A stretch of 14,327 nt of DNA. Origin: Bacteroidales bacterium (lineage in GTDB: Bacteria; Bacteroidota; Bacteroidia; Bacteroidales; DTU049). The stretch covers positions 1-14,327 of the forward strand of contig JAHDSP010000034.1 of assembly GCA_018432645.1 (NCBI GenBank), read 5' to 3'. Every line of letters starts with the position of its first letter. Positions within the stretch are counted from its first letter, which is position 1. The notes under the pieces were generated by a model, which saw nothing but the letters and a program-made list of their open reading frames with translations, searched no databases and was not told the origin of the DNA. Positions 8,428 through 14,327 of this stretch are shown in pieces. The translations under genes were made by a program, and so were the position numbers.

Positions 8428-9144
8428 ATGAATAATCATACTATATATGTAGATTTTGGCAATACAAGTACTAAATTGCTTTTGGATAATGAAGATTTCT
8501 ACTCTTTCCCTTCAGATAATTCTTTATTTGAAAATATTTTGGATATCATCAATAAATATAATGTTAATAAAGGACTGTATGCATCTGTGATTTTCCTTAC
8601 TGCAGACTTAATATCTTTTTTGCAAGAACATAATGTTTTTTCTTTAAAACAAGCTAATTTAGCTTTGCCATTTTCACTAGAATATGAGAGTATAGATACA
8701 TTGGGAGAAGATAGAATAGCAGCTGCTGTAGGAGCATATAGTTTAAATAATGATGAAACATTTTTAACTATTCAAATAGGTACTGCTATTACTTATGATT
8801 ATGTTATTAATAAAAAATATTTGGGTGGTGCTATCAGTCCTGGCTTTGCTATTAGATATTTATCTTTACATAATTTTACACAAAAATTACCGTTATTAAA
8901 AGTAGAAAATGAAAATTTCAATATAGACATGATAGGCAAAAATACTAAAGAAAGCGTAAATTCTGGTGTTTATTGGGGAGTATTACATGAGTTGCAAGCT
9001 CGTATAGATGATTTCATAGATAAATATCAAAGTCCAGCTTATATAAGTACATCTTTTAAAAAATATTTGGATAAGAATTTAAAAAATTGCAATTTTGCAA
9101 ATCAAAATTTAGCTCTTCTAGGACTAAAATTTTTACTGAAATGA
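8428..9144 (+). CDS. coaX: Type III pantothenate kinase (CoaX), with an altered active-site motif
   Basis: CoaX phosphorylates pantothenate with ATP, the first committed step of coenzyme A synthesis, in the cytoplasm. The protein has 238 residues, usual for Bacteroidota members. The ASKHA-fold motifs are recognisable: YVDFGNTSTK (phosphate 1, Asp9), TLGEDRIAAAVGAY (the GxDR motif, residues 93-96), a GTAITYD motif near 118-124, YLGGAISPGFAIR (131-143) and a C-terminal NSGVYWG. The departure from the family is residue 116: relatives read DAGTAIT or DxGTxxT, with a conserved Asp thought to be the general base, but this protein reads QIGTAIT (codon CAA, 8773-8775). Everything around it is intact. 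The enzyme may use another residue, be weak, or have changed role. The TGA stop overlaps the ATG of the next gene, so the two are probably translated in a coupled manner. The family call is strong; catalytic activity is uncertain. Confidence 0.9.
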   Translation: MNNHTIYVDFGNTSTKLLLDNEDFYSFPSDNSLFENILDIINKYNVNKGLYASVIFLTADLISFLQEHNVFSLKQANLALPFSLEYESIDTLGEDRIAAAVGAYSLNNDETFLTIQIGTAITYDYVINKKYLGGAISPGFAIRYLSLHNFTQKLPLLKVENENFNIDMIGKNTKESVNSGVYWGVLHELQARIDDFIDKYQSPAYISTSFKKYLDKNLKNCNFANQNLALLGLKFLLK

Positions 9145-10418
9145 AGTTTTTTATTAAAAGTAATTTATTTTTTATAATATTTGTTATATGCATTCCTTTT
9201 TTAGAAGGGCAAAATAATTTTTATAATCCATACTCTAGATATGGAATTGGTGATGTGCAGGCTACTAATCATGCTATGCTTTATGCTATAGGTTTAGATG
9301 GTGGTTCATTTTATGATAAAAGTATAATAAATTATCTAAATCCAGCTACTTATGCTCTTTTCGACTCTTCATCTATTGTTTTAAATATTGGAGCTAATGC
9401 TAGTGGCAATGTAGTTAGCAATGCTTTACAATCTTATTCTCAATGGGGCGGTGGACTTTCTATGATTAGTGGTGGGTTCAGAATTAATAAATTTCTCTCT
9501 GCAGCTGTAGGCCTTGTACCTTTTTCTAATGTAGGTTATAAAATCACTGATTCTGTAGCTGAGTTTCCTACTTCTTCATATAAAAATGTCTATTCTTCTC
9601 ATGGTGGTATTAATCAAGCTTTTGCTGGCTTTGGGATTAATATTGCTAAAAATTTTGCATTAGGATTTAATGTTAGTTATCTTTTTGGCACTATTTATCA
9701 AAATAATTATACTGATATCGATACTTCTTATTTTCTGGATAATAGATATACAAATGCGACGTTTATAAACGATATTTATTTTAATGCAGGACTTAGATTT
9801 ATGGTACCGATGGATAAATCTAACCTTTCTTTTGGTTTTTCATATGCACCATCGATGAGTATTAATGCTAAGAGAACCATTAGATCTGAATTGATAACCT
9901 TTGGAGTTAATAATGATGCAAGCATAGATACTATTAATGAGACAATTACTGATGGAGAATATTTATTCCCTTCTTTCTATAGTGCTAGTATCGGTTGGGA
10001 TAATAAGAAAAATATTAAAATTTTCTTAAATTCTTATTTTGCTAATTGGGAAAAATTTAAAAATTTTGGTGAAACAGATAGTTTACAAAATAGCTTTGCT
10101 GTACAAACCGGTTTTTCTATTATTCCTAATCCTAATTCTTTCAAAAATATATTTGTTAGAAGTAATTATATTATTAGCTTAAAATACAATAAAACATATT
10201 TAAATCTTCGAAATACTTCTTTAGATGCATATACTATATCTACTAGCATGATTATCCCATTTAGACCAGCTTTTAAATCTATTTCATCTATTGGCATTAA
10301 TTTTGCATATACTTTCCAAGGAACTAAAAAAAATAATTTGTTAACAGTAAATAATTTTAATATTGGGATATCTTTACAAATAAAAGAAGGATTTTATGAG
10401 AGTAAAAAATATGATTAA
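9141..10418 (+). CDS. Putative outer-membrane beta-barrel protein, uncharacterised
   Basis: A 425-residue exported protein of unknown function. I chose the ATG at 9141: it overlaps the coaX stop codon (ATGA) and gives a clear signal peptide, MKFFIKSNLFFIIFVICIPF, ending near LEGQ. A longer frame from 9087 would put 18 polar residues before the signal peptide. The mature protein begins with NPYSRYGIGD, a start I recognise from Bacteroidota proteins encoded beside coaX. The rest is rich in alternating aromatic, Gly, Ser and Asn residues, with strand-turn patterns such as GGGLSMISGGFRINKFLSAA and LGFNVSYLFGT, as in FadL/OmpP1-like porins. Like many barrels it ends in a strand, but the last residues (ESKKYD) lack a terminal Phe. 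Its place between coaX and the TPR and lptC genes suggests an envelope role; no substrate can be proposed. Confidence 0.75.
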   Translation: MKFFIKSNLFFIIFVICIPFLEGQNNFYNPYSRYGIGDVQATNHAMLYAIGLDGGSFYDKSIINYLNPATYALFDSSSIVLNIGANASGNVVSNALQSYSQWGGGLSMISGGFRINKFLSAAVGLVPFSNVGYKITDSVAEFPTSSYKNVYSSHGGINQAFAGFGINIAKNFALGFNVSYLFGTIYQNNYTDIDTSYFLDNRYTNATFINDIYFNAGLRFMVPMDKSNLSFGFSYAPSMSINAKRTIRSELITFGVNNDASIDTINETITDGEYLFPSFYSASIGWDNKKNIKIFLNSYFANWEKFKNFGETDSLQNSFAVQTGFSIIPNPNSFKNIFVRSNYIISLKYNKTYLNLRNTSLDAYTISTSMIIPFRPAFKSISSIGINFAYTFQGTKKNNLLTVNNFNIGISLQIKEGFYESKKYD

Positions 10419-10451
10419 AAAATAAAATTTTAAAAAAATAAAAATAAAAAT

Positions 10452-11870
10452 ATGAAAAAGTTAGTTTTAATTTTAGTAATGTTAATATGTATAGGTGGAA
10501 TAAATGCTCAAGATACAAATATTATTTTTCCAAAACCATGCAGCATAAAAGGGCCTAAATGGGGACAAGATAGCCTAAAAGCTGTGCAGAGTTATTCTAT
10601 TTTTAGAGAAAATATGAAGCAATGGAGTGCTAATAAGCAAAGAACAGAATTATTAGATTATTCTTTAGAAAGTTGGCGATTCTTATTTAATCATGCTCCT
10701 ATAGCTAGTCCTTATATCTATATTGATGGACAAGATTTATTAGAGTATTTAATTAATAAAAATGAAGCTAATACTGAATTAAAGGAAAAATATATTGATA
10801 CTCTAATGATGATTTTCGATAAAAGGATAGAAGCTTTTGGTTGTAAATCTCACTCTTTAGAAGGATTTGTTTTAGGTAGAAAAGCGCTTACTCTATTAAA
10901 ATATAGACCTGAAAATACTCAAGAAATATTAGCTACTTTTCGTCGAAGCATCGAGCTAGGTAAAGAAAATGCTGAACCAGCAATTGTGTTTAGCTATTAC
11001 AATTTTATCGTAGATCAAGTAAATAAAGGTCAAATGGACACCTTAATTATCTTTGAGGAATATGACAGATTATCTGATTTAATGAATAAAAGATTAGCAA
11101 AATTGTATGATGAATACAAGGATAATCCTGCAGATAGCACTAAATATGAAAGATCTATTAAAAATGTTCAAGCTGCTATAATAAATATGGATAATTACAT
11201 GGCTCCTTTTGCTAACTGCGACATAATAGTAGATATTTATAATAAAAAATTTGAACAAAATAAAGAAAACATTGAATTTCTGAGAAGATTAACAAATATA
11301 ATGGAGAAAAAAGGTTGCGACGATGACCATTTATACTTCAAAGCTTCAGAACAATTGTACGCTTTAGATCCATCGCCTGCATCAGCTTTATCATTAGCTA
11401 AGTCATTTATAAAAGCTAAAAGATATGAAGATGCTGCAAAATATGCAAGTCAGGCAGCTGAGAGCTTCGATAATGCTGATGATAGATTTGATGCATACTT
11501 GATTTTAGCAGAAGCATATAGATTAAATGGACAATATTCTGCTGCTAAAAATGCTGCATTGAAAGCCTCTAATATAAAACCAAACAGTGGCAAACCATTT
11601 ATTTTTATAGGTGATTTATATATGATAACTGCAAATAGTTGCGGCGACAATCCAGTAACTAAACGTGCTGGCTATTGGGCAGCTTATGATCAATATACCA
11701 GAGCTAAAAAAGACCCAGAATTTGCAAGTATCGCTTCTAAAAAAGCTTCTGAAGCATATTCATATTTCCCTAAAACTGAGGATTTATTTTTCTACGGATA
11801 TTATAAAGGGAATTCTTACACAATTAATTGCTGGTACACAGAAACTACTACCATCAGAGCAGTTGATTAG
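10452..11870 (+). CDS. Secreted tetratricopeptide-repeat protein, Bacteroidota-specific
   Basis: A 472-residue periplasmic or surface protein with an N-terminal signal peptide (MKKLVLILVMLICIGGINAQ, probable cleavage near residue 20). The body is alpha-helical. TPR-like helix pairs are clearest in the C-terminal half: about 305-338 (DPSPASALSLAKSFIKAKRY), 345-378 (YLILAEAYRLNGQYSAAKNA, then NIKPNSGKP) and 383-430 (IFIGDLYMI through YDQYTRAKKDP). The C-terminus, with its lone Cys460 and the TTTIR element, looks like the conserved tail seen in relatives from this gene neighbourhood. TPR proteins act as assembly scaffolds, and sitting directly before lptC it may help with outer-membrane biogenesis, but that is inference from position only. 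The spacer from the preceding gene is 33 bp of pure A/T without a promoter motif; lptC starts 9 bp after the stop. It is probably part of one coaX-lptC transcript. Confidence 0.8.
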   Translation: MKKLVLILVMLICIGGINAQDTNIIFPKPCSIKGPKWGQDSLKAVQSYSIFRENMKQWSANKQRTELLDYSLESWRFLFNHAPIASPYIYIDGQDLLEYLINKNEANTELKEKYIDTLMMIFDKRIEAFGCKSHSLEGFVLGRKALTLLKYRPENTQEILATFRRSIELGKENAEPAIVFSYYNFIVDQVNKGQMDTLIIFEEYDRLSDLMNKRLAKLYDEYKDNPADSTKYERSIKNVQAAIINMDNYMAPFANCDIIVDIYNKKFEQNKENIEFLRRLTNIMEKKGCDDDHLYFKASEQLYALDPSPASALSLAKSFIKAKRYEDAAKYASQAAESFDNADDRFDAYLILAEAYRLNGQYSAAKNAALKASNIKPNSGKPFIFIGDLYMITANSCGDNPVTKRAGYWAAYDQYTRAKKDPEFASIASKKASEAYSYFPKTEDLFFYGYYKGNSYTINCWYTETTTIRAVD

Positions 11871-11879
11871 AATACCGTT

Positions 11880-12431
11880 ATGAAACATGTAGGATATCTA
11901 TGTTCATTTATTTTATTGTCTTTCACTTTTTGGGGATGCCAACCAAATACTATTGAAGAAATAAAAAAGATAAGTGAGCAAGATACCTTTCCTGTAGCTG
12001 TCATTAGTGATGCAGATGTTTATTATTCTGATAGTGGAGTGGTAACTATGCATATTTTAGCTCCTTCTATAAAAAACTATATATATCCAAATAATATAAC
12101 AATACTGGAAGGAGCTTTAAAAAGTAATTTTTATGATTCTCTTGGCCAAGTACGGTCAGTCATACATTGTAATTATGCAAAATTAGATGATAAAAATGGT
12201 ATAGTAGAGCTCAGAAAAAATGTAAAAGTTTTTAATATTATCGATGAGACCGAGTTCTACTCTGAGGAATTATTATGGAATCGTCGAGAGCATATTATCA
12301 CTTCTACTAAATTTATTAGAATAGTAACTCCTGATAAGATTATTTGGGGAGATGGGTTGCAATCAGACGAAGAAATGAAAAATTATAAAATCCTCAAACC
12401 TAAAGGCGAAATTTATGTAAAAGATTTATAG
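11880..12431 (+). CDS. lptC: LPS export protein LptC, lipoprotein type
   Basis: LptC links the LptB2FG transporter to the LptA bridge that carries lipopolysaccharide across the periplasm. This 183-residue protein has the Bacteroidota form, anchored as a lipoprotein rather than by a transmembrane helix: the signal sequence ends in FTFWGC, with Cys20 as the lipidation site. The mature part has the LptC/OstA-like beta-jellyroll pattern: FPVAVISDADVYYSDSGVVT, then ITILEGALKSNFYDSLGQVR, HCNYAKLDDKNGIVELRKNV, and EEFYSEELLWNRREHIIT in slightly altered form (residues are TEFYSEELLW). The motif ending in TPDKIIWGDGLQSDEEM is typical of the family's C-terminus. It is the last gene of the plus-strand operon. 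No canonical terminator follows it directly; the repeat-filled spacer begins right after. Confidence 0.88.
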   Translation: MKHVGYLCSFILLSFTFWGCQPNTIEEIKKISEQDTFPVAVISDADVYYSDSGVVTMHILAPSIKNYIYPNNITILEGALKSNFYDSLGQVRSVIHCNYAKLDDKNGIVELRKNVKVFNIIDETEFYSEELLWNRREHIITSTKFIRIVTPDKIIWGDGLQSDEEMKNYKILKPKGEIYVKDL

Positions 12432-12509
12432 CATTTGACTAATGACTAACAAGATTGTTCAAATTAATTATAAGATTTTTAGTTCTATAACGGTTTGTTG
12501 TTATTAATC

Positions 12510-12539
12510 CACAAATGAACACAAATTAGCACAAATTAT
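12510..12539 (+). repeat. Three-copy 10-bp tandem repeat
   Basis: CACAAATGAA, CACAAATTAG and CACAAATTAT lie head to tail. Similar CACAAATT-type runs recur in intergenic DNA of many bacteria, including Bacteroidota (from memory); the function is unknown. Confidence 0.85.
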
Positions 12540-12541
12540 AA

Positions 12542-12611
12542 ATTTACCCCGTGAGATATATAGTAAAAGAAACATTAAAAGTAGAATAATTAGTTATCTC
12601 ACGGGGTAAAT
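12542..12611. repeat. Perfect 17-bp inverted repeat with 36-nt loop
   Basis: ATTTACCCCGTGAGATA (12542-12558) is matched exactly by its reverse complement at 12595-12611. The CCCCGTGAG core is the most GC-rich point of the spacer. There is no T run on either side, so it is not a standard terminator; it may be a structured RNA hairpin, the ends of a tiny non-autonomous element, or a REP-like unit. Confidence 0.9.
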
Positions 12612-12648
12612 CCCATAATCCTTTAATCCCAAAAATCACAGTTCAGAC
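12606..12648 (-). repeat. 8-bp quasi-repeat ending in a TCTGAAC-type motif
   Basis: Plus-strand units GTAAATCC, CATAATCC, TTTAATCC and CAAAAATC run in 8-bp register (12606-12637), followed by ACAGTTCAGAC. Read on the minus strand it is GTCTGAACTGTGATTT followed by GGATT repeats, like dispersed GTCTGAAxxxGGATTT elements I recall from many genomes. It overlaps the right arm of the 17-bp inverted repeat by 6 bp. Confidence 0.65.
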
Positions 12649-12656
12649 AATAAAGA

Positions 12657-12784
12657 GGTAATAAGTGATGAGTGATGGGCGATGAGGGAAAGATAAAAGT
12701 GTTTATAAGTTAATTAATAAAAAACTATTATTTTTCTCACCATTTCTCACAGTCTCACCATCACTTATCACTTATCACCTATCA
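12657..12784. repeat. Heptamer arrays forming a 22-bp imperfect inverted repeat
   Basis: Left heptamers AAGTGAT, GAGTGAT, GGGCGAT (12663-12683) and right heptamers ATCACTT, ATCACTT, ATCACCT (12760-12780) are reverse complements in style. The arms 12657-12678 and 12758-12779 pair over 22 bp with two mismatched positions (one A/C, one G-T wobble), enclosing 79 nt. Three further CTCAC copies sit at 12736, 12746 and 12754. Confidence 0.8.
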
Positions 12785-12803
12785 ATAATAAAGAAAAAGA
12801 TAT

Positions 12804-12815
12804 GGGCTTTAGCCC
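12804..12815. repeat. GGGCTTTAGCCC palindrome, REP-like
   Basis: GGGCT-TT-AGCCC is a compact hairpin of the kind found in REP elements that are mobilised by REP-associated tyrosine transposases. One copy is present here and no such transposase gene is in the window, so membership is inferred. Confidence 0.5.
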
Positions 12816-12835
12816 TGAAAAACATATTTATTGAT

Positions 12836-12870
12836 TTACTTTTCTTTGTCAACTGCAAAAAGAAAAGTAA
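12836..12870. repeat. 12-bp perfect inverted repeat
   Basis: TTACTTTTCTTT (12836-12847) and AAAGAAAAGTAA (12859-12870) enclose 11 nt. With the GGGCTTTAGCCC palindrome 20 bp to the left and a GC-richer CTCCGCTAGAGC to the right (about 12883-12894) it may form one dispersed element read on the minus strand. There is no T run suited to termination. Confidence 0.7.
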
Positions 12871-12994
12871 CAAAAGCAAAGTCTCCGCTAGAGCTTATTA
12901 ATTATTGTAAAGGTATTCTTTTAATACAAAAAGTTGAAAAGACTTTATTATCTAAACGCCTATCTCAATAAAGATAATTTTAGAGAACTATCTT

Positions 12995-13939
12995 TTATAA
13001 ATACTTCAAAATATTTTTTTGCATTTCGTCTTCCAAATTATTATAATTAATAGGTTGAAAGATTTTACCTGTCAGCATTTCGTATAATTCAATATATCTA
13101 TGAGAAACTTCGTGAATAATCTCTGGTGGCATGATAGGAACTTTTTGATTATCATGTCCAGAGAATCCTTGATCCATAAGCCATTGGCGAACAAATTCTT
13201 TAGATAATTGTTTTTGTGGTTGCCCTAGCTTTTGTCTTTCTTCATAACCATCAGCATAGAAATATCTAGAGGAGTCGGGAGTATGTATTTCATCTATGAG
13301 AATAATATCTCCATTTAATTTTCCAAATTCATATTTTGTATCTACTAGAATAAGGCCTTTTTGTTTAGCTAATTGTGTACCTCTTTCGAATAATTGTAAA
13401 GTATAATTTTCGAGTTTCGAATAATCTTCTTTAGACACCAAACCAGCAGAGATAATTTCTTCTGGTGCGATATCTTCATCATGTCCTTCTATAGCTTTTG
13501 TAGTAGGAGTAATGATAGGGTGGGGGAAAGGATCATTTTCTTTTAAACCATCTGGTAATGGTTGGCCGCAAAGAGTGCGTTTGCCATCTTTATATTCTCT
13601 CCAAGCATGACCACTTAGATAGCCTCTAATGACCATTTCTACTTTAAAAGGAATGGCTTTATGACCAAGCATACACATAGGATGAGGACATATTATTTTC
13701 CAATTAGGTAAAATATCTTTAGTACTATCAAGGAAATAATCAGCAATTTGATTTAATACTTGTCCTTTGTATGGAATCGGTTGTGGTAATATAACGTCAA
13801 ATGCAGATATCCTATCTGTTACAATCATCAATATTAGATTATCAAATTCATAAATATCGCGTACTTTGCCTTTGTACGAATTTTTTTGGTTAGGAAAACT
13901 AAAATTAGTTTCTATCAAGCCTTCATTTTTATTATTCAT
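12995..13939 (-). CDS. purC: Phosphoribosylaminoimidazole-succinocarboxamide synthase (SAICAR synthetase)
   Basis: PurC joins CAIR and aspartate using ATP in de novo purine synthesis, in the cytoplasm. The protein has 314 residues, the longer, yeast Ade1-like form common in Bacteroidota rather than the ~240-residue E. coli form. Hallmarks are the nucleotide-binding [13 protein letters not shown] (22-34), TDRISAFDV (41-49), the substrate segment [17 protein letters not shown] (100-116) with the family signature, [14 protein letters not shown] (144-157), [12 protein letters not shown] (196-207) and [14 protein letters not shown] (214-227). All look intact. The ATG at 13939 gives [16 protein letters not shown], a natural start 11 residues before the first conserved segment. 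No consensus -7 box is visible in the 31 bp between it and the small upstream ORF, so it may be transcribed from further upstream together with the zinc-ribbon gene. It converges with lptC across the repeat spacer. Confidence 0.97.
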   Translation of the reverse strand: MNNKNEGLIETNFSFPNQKNSYKGKVRDIYEFDNLILMIVTDRISAFDVILPQPIPYKGQVLNQIADYFLDSTKDILPNWKIICPHPMCMLGHKAIPFKVEMVIRGYLSGHAWREYKDGKRTLCGQPLPDGLKENDPFPHPIITPTTKAIEGHDEDIAPEEIISAGLVSKEDYSKLENYTLQLFERGTQLAKQKGLILVDTKYEFGKLNGDIILIDEIHTPDSSRYFYADGYEERQKLGQPQKQLSKEFVRQWLMDQGFSGHDNQKVPIMPPEIIHEVSHRYIELYEMLTGKIFQPINYNNLEDEMQKNILKYL

Positions 13940-13970
13940 ATTATTAAATTTATTTTTGATTTTATAACGT

Positions 13971-14063
13971 TTATTGTGGGTAAATTATTTTAGCAGAGAT
14001 GTCTATTTTTTTACCGTCTTGGGAGAGCTCCTTTGTGGTTATACTAAAAATATTTGACTTCAT
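13971..14063 (-). pseudogene. 30-codon ORF resembling the N-terminus of a PD-(D/E)XK nuclease; likely remnant
   Basis: An ATG at 14063 opens a frame of 30 codons ending in TAA at 13971-13973. It starts 3 bp after the stop of the zinc-ribbon gene and ends 31 bp before purC. Its first 16 residues, MKSNIFSITTKELSQD, look like the start of the PDDEXK_4 group of nuclease-fold proteins, which I recall as opening with xIFxxxTKELSQDAFLxWLL. After QD the expected AFLxWLL is missing and the text goes to [14 protein letters not shown], as if an internal deletion had joined it to a later KxDI stretch. Its codons (CTC, TCC, GAC) are less AT-biased than the neighbours. It could instead be a real micro-protein. 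The family link is from memory and unverified. Confidence 0.4.
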
Positions 14064-14066
14064 AAA

Positions 14067-14327
14067 TTAGAGCTTTGTCCATTGATGACTTCCTCCACTA
14101 GGACAATCAAAACTAATTGGTTTGTTTTTTGATTTTAAAAGAAGCCCACATTTTTTACATTGATAATTATTGGTTCCAATTTCACCCAAATCAGTCCATT
14201 GATGATGTCCTCCACTAGGACAATCAAAACTAATTGGTTTTTTGAGACTTTTAACGTGTGTAGCACATTTTTTGCATTGATAATTAGTAGTACCAACTTC
14301 ACCCAAATCAGTCCATTGATGATTTCC
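14067..14327 (-). CDS. Tandem zinc-ribbon repeat protein, 5' end beyond the window
   Basis: A protein of unknown function made of 39-residue repeats (117 bp in DNA). The frame is open to the right edge: seven codons before the TTG at 14306 read GNHQWTD, the start of another unit, so that TTG is not the real start. Two full units are visible, each with NYQCKKC, PISFDCPSG and then G-x-HQWT at the start of the next. Each therefore offers Cys-x2-Cys, Cys and His (C-x5-H), a complete zinc site. The last half-unit gives the C-terminus GSHQWTKL. DNA identity between units is high, including wobble positions, which points to recent duplication. Such CxxC...CPSGGxHxW ribbons occur at the C-termini of small bacterial proteins; I cannot assign a role. 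The N-terminal part, outside the window, may hold the functional domain. Confidence 0.8.
   Translation of the reverse strand, partial: GNHQWTDLGEVGTTNYQCKKCATHVKSLKKPISFDCPSGGHHQWTDLGEIGTNNYQCKKCGLLLKSKNKPISFDCPSGGSHQWTKL

Larger units (their letters stand above)
12432..12994. other. Gene-free spacer filled with short-period and inverted repeats
   Basis: This 563-bp stretch between lptC and purC (convergent genes) has no credible ORF or RNA gene. From left to right it holds: a heptamer doublet GACTAAT/GACTAAC just after lptC; a 10-bp tandem repeat; a 17-bp perfect inverted repeat; an 8-bp quasi-repeat; heptamer arrays in inverted arms; a 12-bp palindrome; and a 12-bp inverted repeat. From about 12871 to 12994 I see only AT-rich sequence and a short stem (AAAGATA 12970-12976 / TATCTTT 12989-12995) overlapping the purC stop, which lacks a T run and is at best a weak terminator. 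Confidence 0.7.

Noticed and set aside
9087..9140. Longer N-terminus for the outer-membrane protein
   Set aside because: It would put 18 polar residues before a good signal peptide and overlap coaX by 58 bp; the ATG at 9141 fits better.
11450..11650. Minus-strand ORF inside the TPR gene
   Set aside because: Shadow of Ala-rich TPR helices on the other strand; no start context or homology signal.
11665..11883. Plus-strand ORF overlapping the 3' end of the TPR gene
   Set aside because: Out-of-frame shadow; the in-frame TPR protein has its conserved C-terminus and lptC follows at once.
12657..12784. CRISPR array
   Set aside because: Repeat units are 7 bp with no spacers of even length and no cas genes nearby.
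14304..14306. TTG as the start codon of the zinc-ribbon gene
   Set aside because: The codons upstream continue the repeat (GNHQWTD) to the window edge, so this is an internal Leu.

Overview
The window looks like a piece of chromosome from a very AT-rich member of the Bacteroidota, probably an anaerobe or microaerophile. This is inferred from the gene content: a secreted S46 dipeptidyl-peptidase of the DPP11 type, a one-chain pyruvate:ferredoxin oxidoreductase, a type III pantothenate kinase, and the Bacteroidota arrangement coaX / outer-membrane protein / TPR protein / lipoprotein LptC. Promoters also resemble the Bacteroidota consensus TTTG-N(19-22)-TAnnTTTG, and start codons lack clear Shine-Dalgarno sequences. 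The genus cannot be told from the sequence.

Layout. Positions 2-1847 (+) hold the 3' part of pth (peptidyl-tRNA hydrolase) and a MATE exporter gene. They converge on dpp11 (2048-4162, -). Upstream of dpp11, a strong intrinsic terminator (4329-4369, -) closes the nifJ transcript (4389-7925, -), so the two minus-strand genes are separate units. A divergent spacer carries promoters for nifJ (-) and for tRNA-Phe(GAA) (+). tRNA-Phe has its own terminator and is followed by tRNA-Arg(CCT), which has its own promoter. Next comes a compact plus-strand operon, 8428-12431: coaX, an outer-membrane beta-barrel protein whose ATG overlaps the coaX stop codon, a secreted TPR protein, and lptC. This is housekeeping and envelope biology: coenzyme A synthesis plus proteins of the periplasm and outer membrane, including one for LPS export.

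Positions 12432-12994 hold no gene but are a mosaic of short-period repeats and inverted repeats: a 10-bp tandem, a perfect 17-bp inverted repeat, an 8-bp quasi-repeat, heptamers in inverted arms, a GGGCTTTAGCCC palindrome and a 12-bp inverted repeat. After it, on the minus strand, lie purC (12995-13939), a 30-codon ORF that looks like the start of a nuclease gene (possible remnant), and the 3' end of a gene built from 39-residue zinc-ribbon repeats that runs off the right edge.

Most of the window is ordinary core genome. The points worth a second look are: the CoaX with Gln in place of the conserved Asp of its DxGTxxT motif; the Lys in place of Asn in the Pth active-site HNG motif; the dense repeat mosaic after lptC; and the tandem zinc-ribbon gene beside a small nuclease-like fragment. 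I found no CRISPR array, transposase, phage gene or recognisable defence operon.
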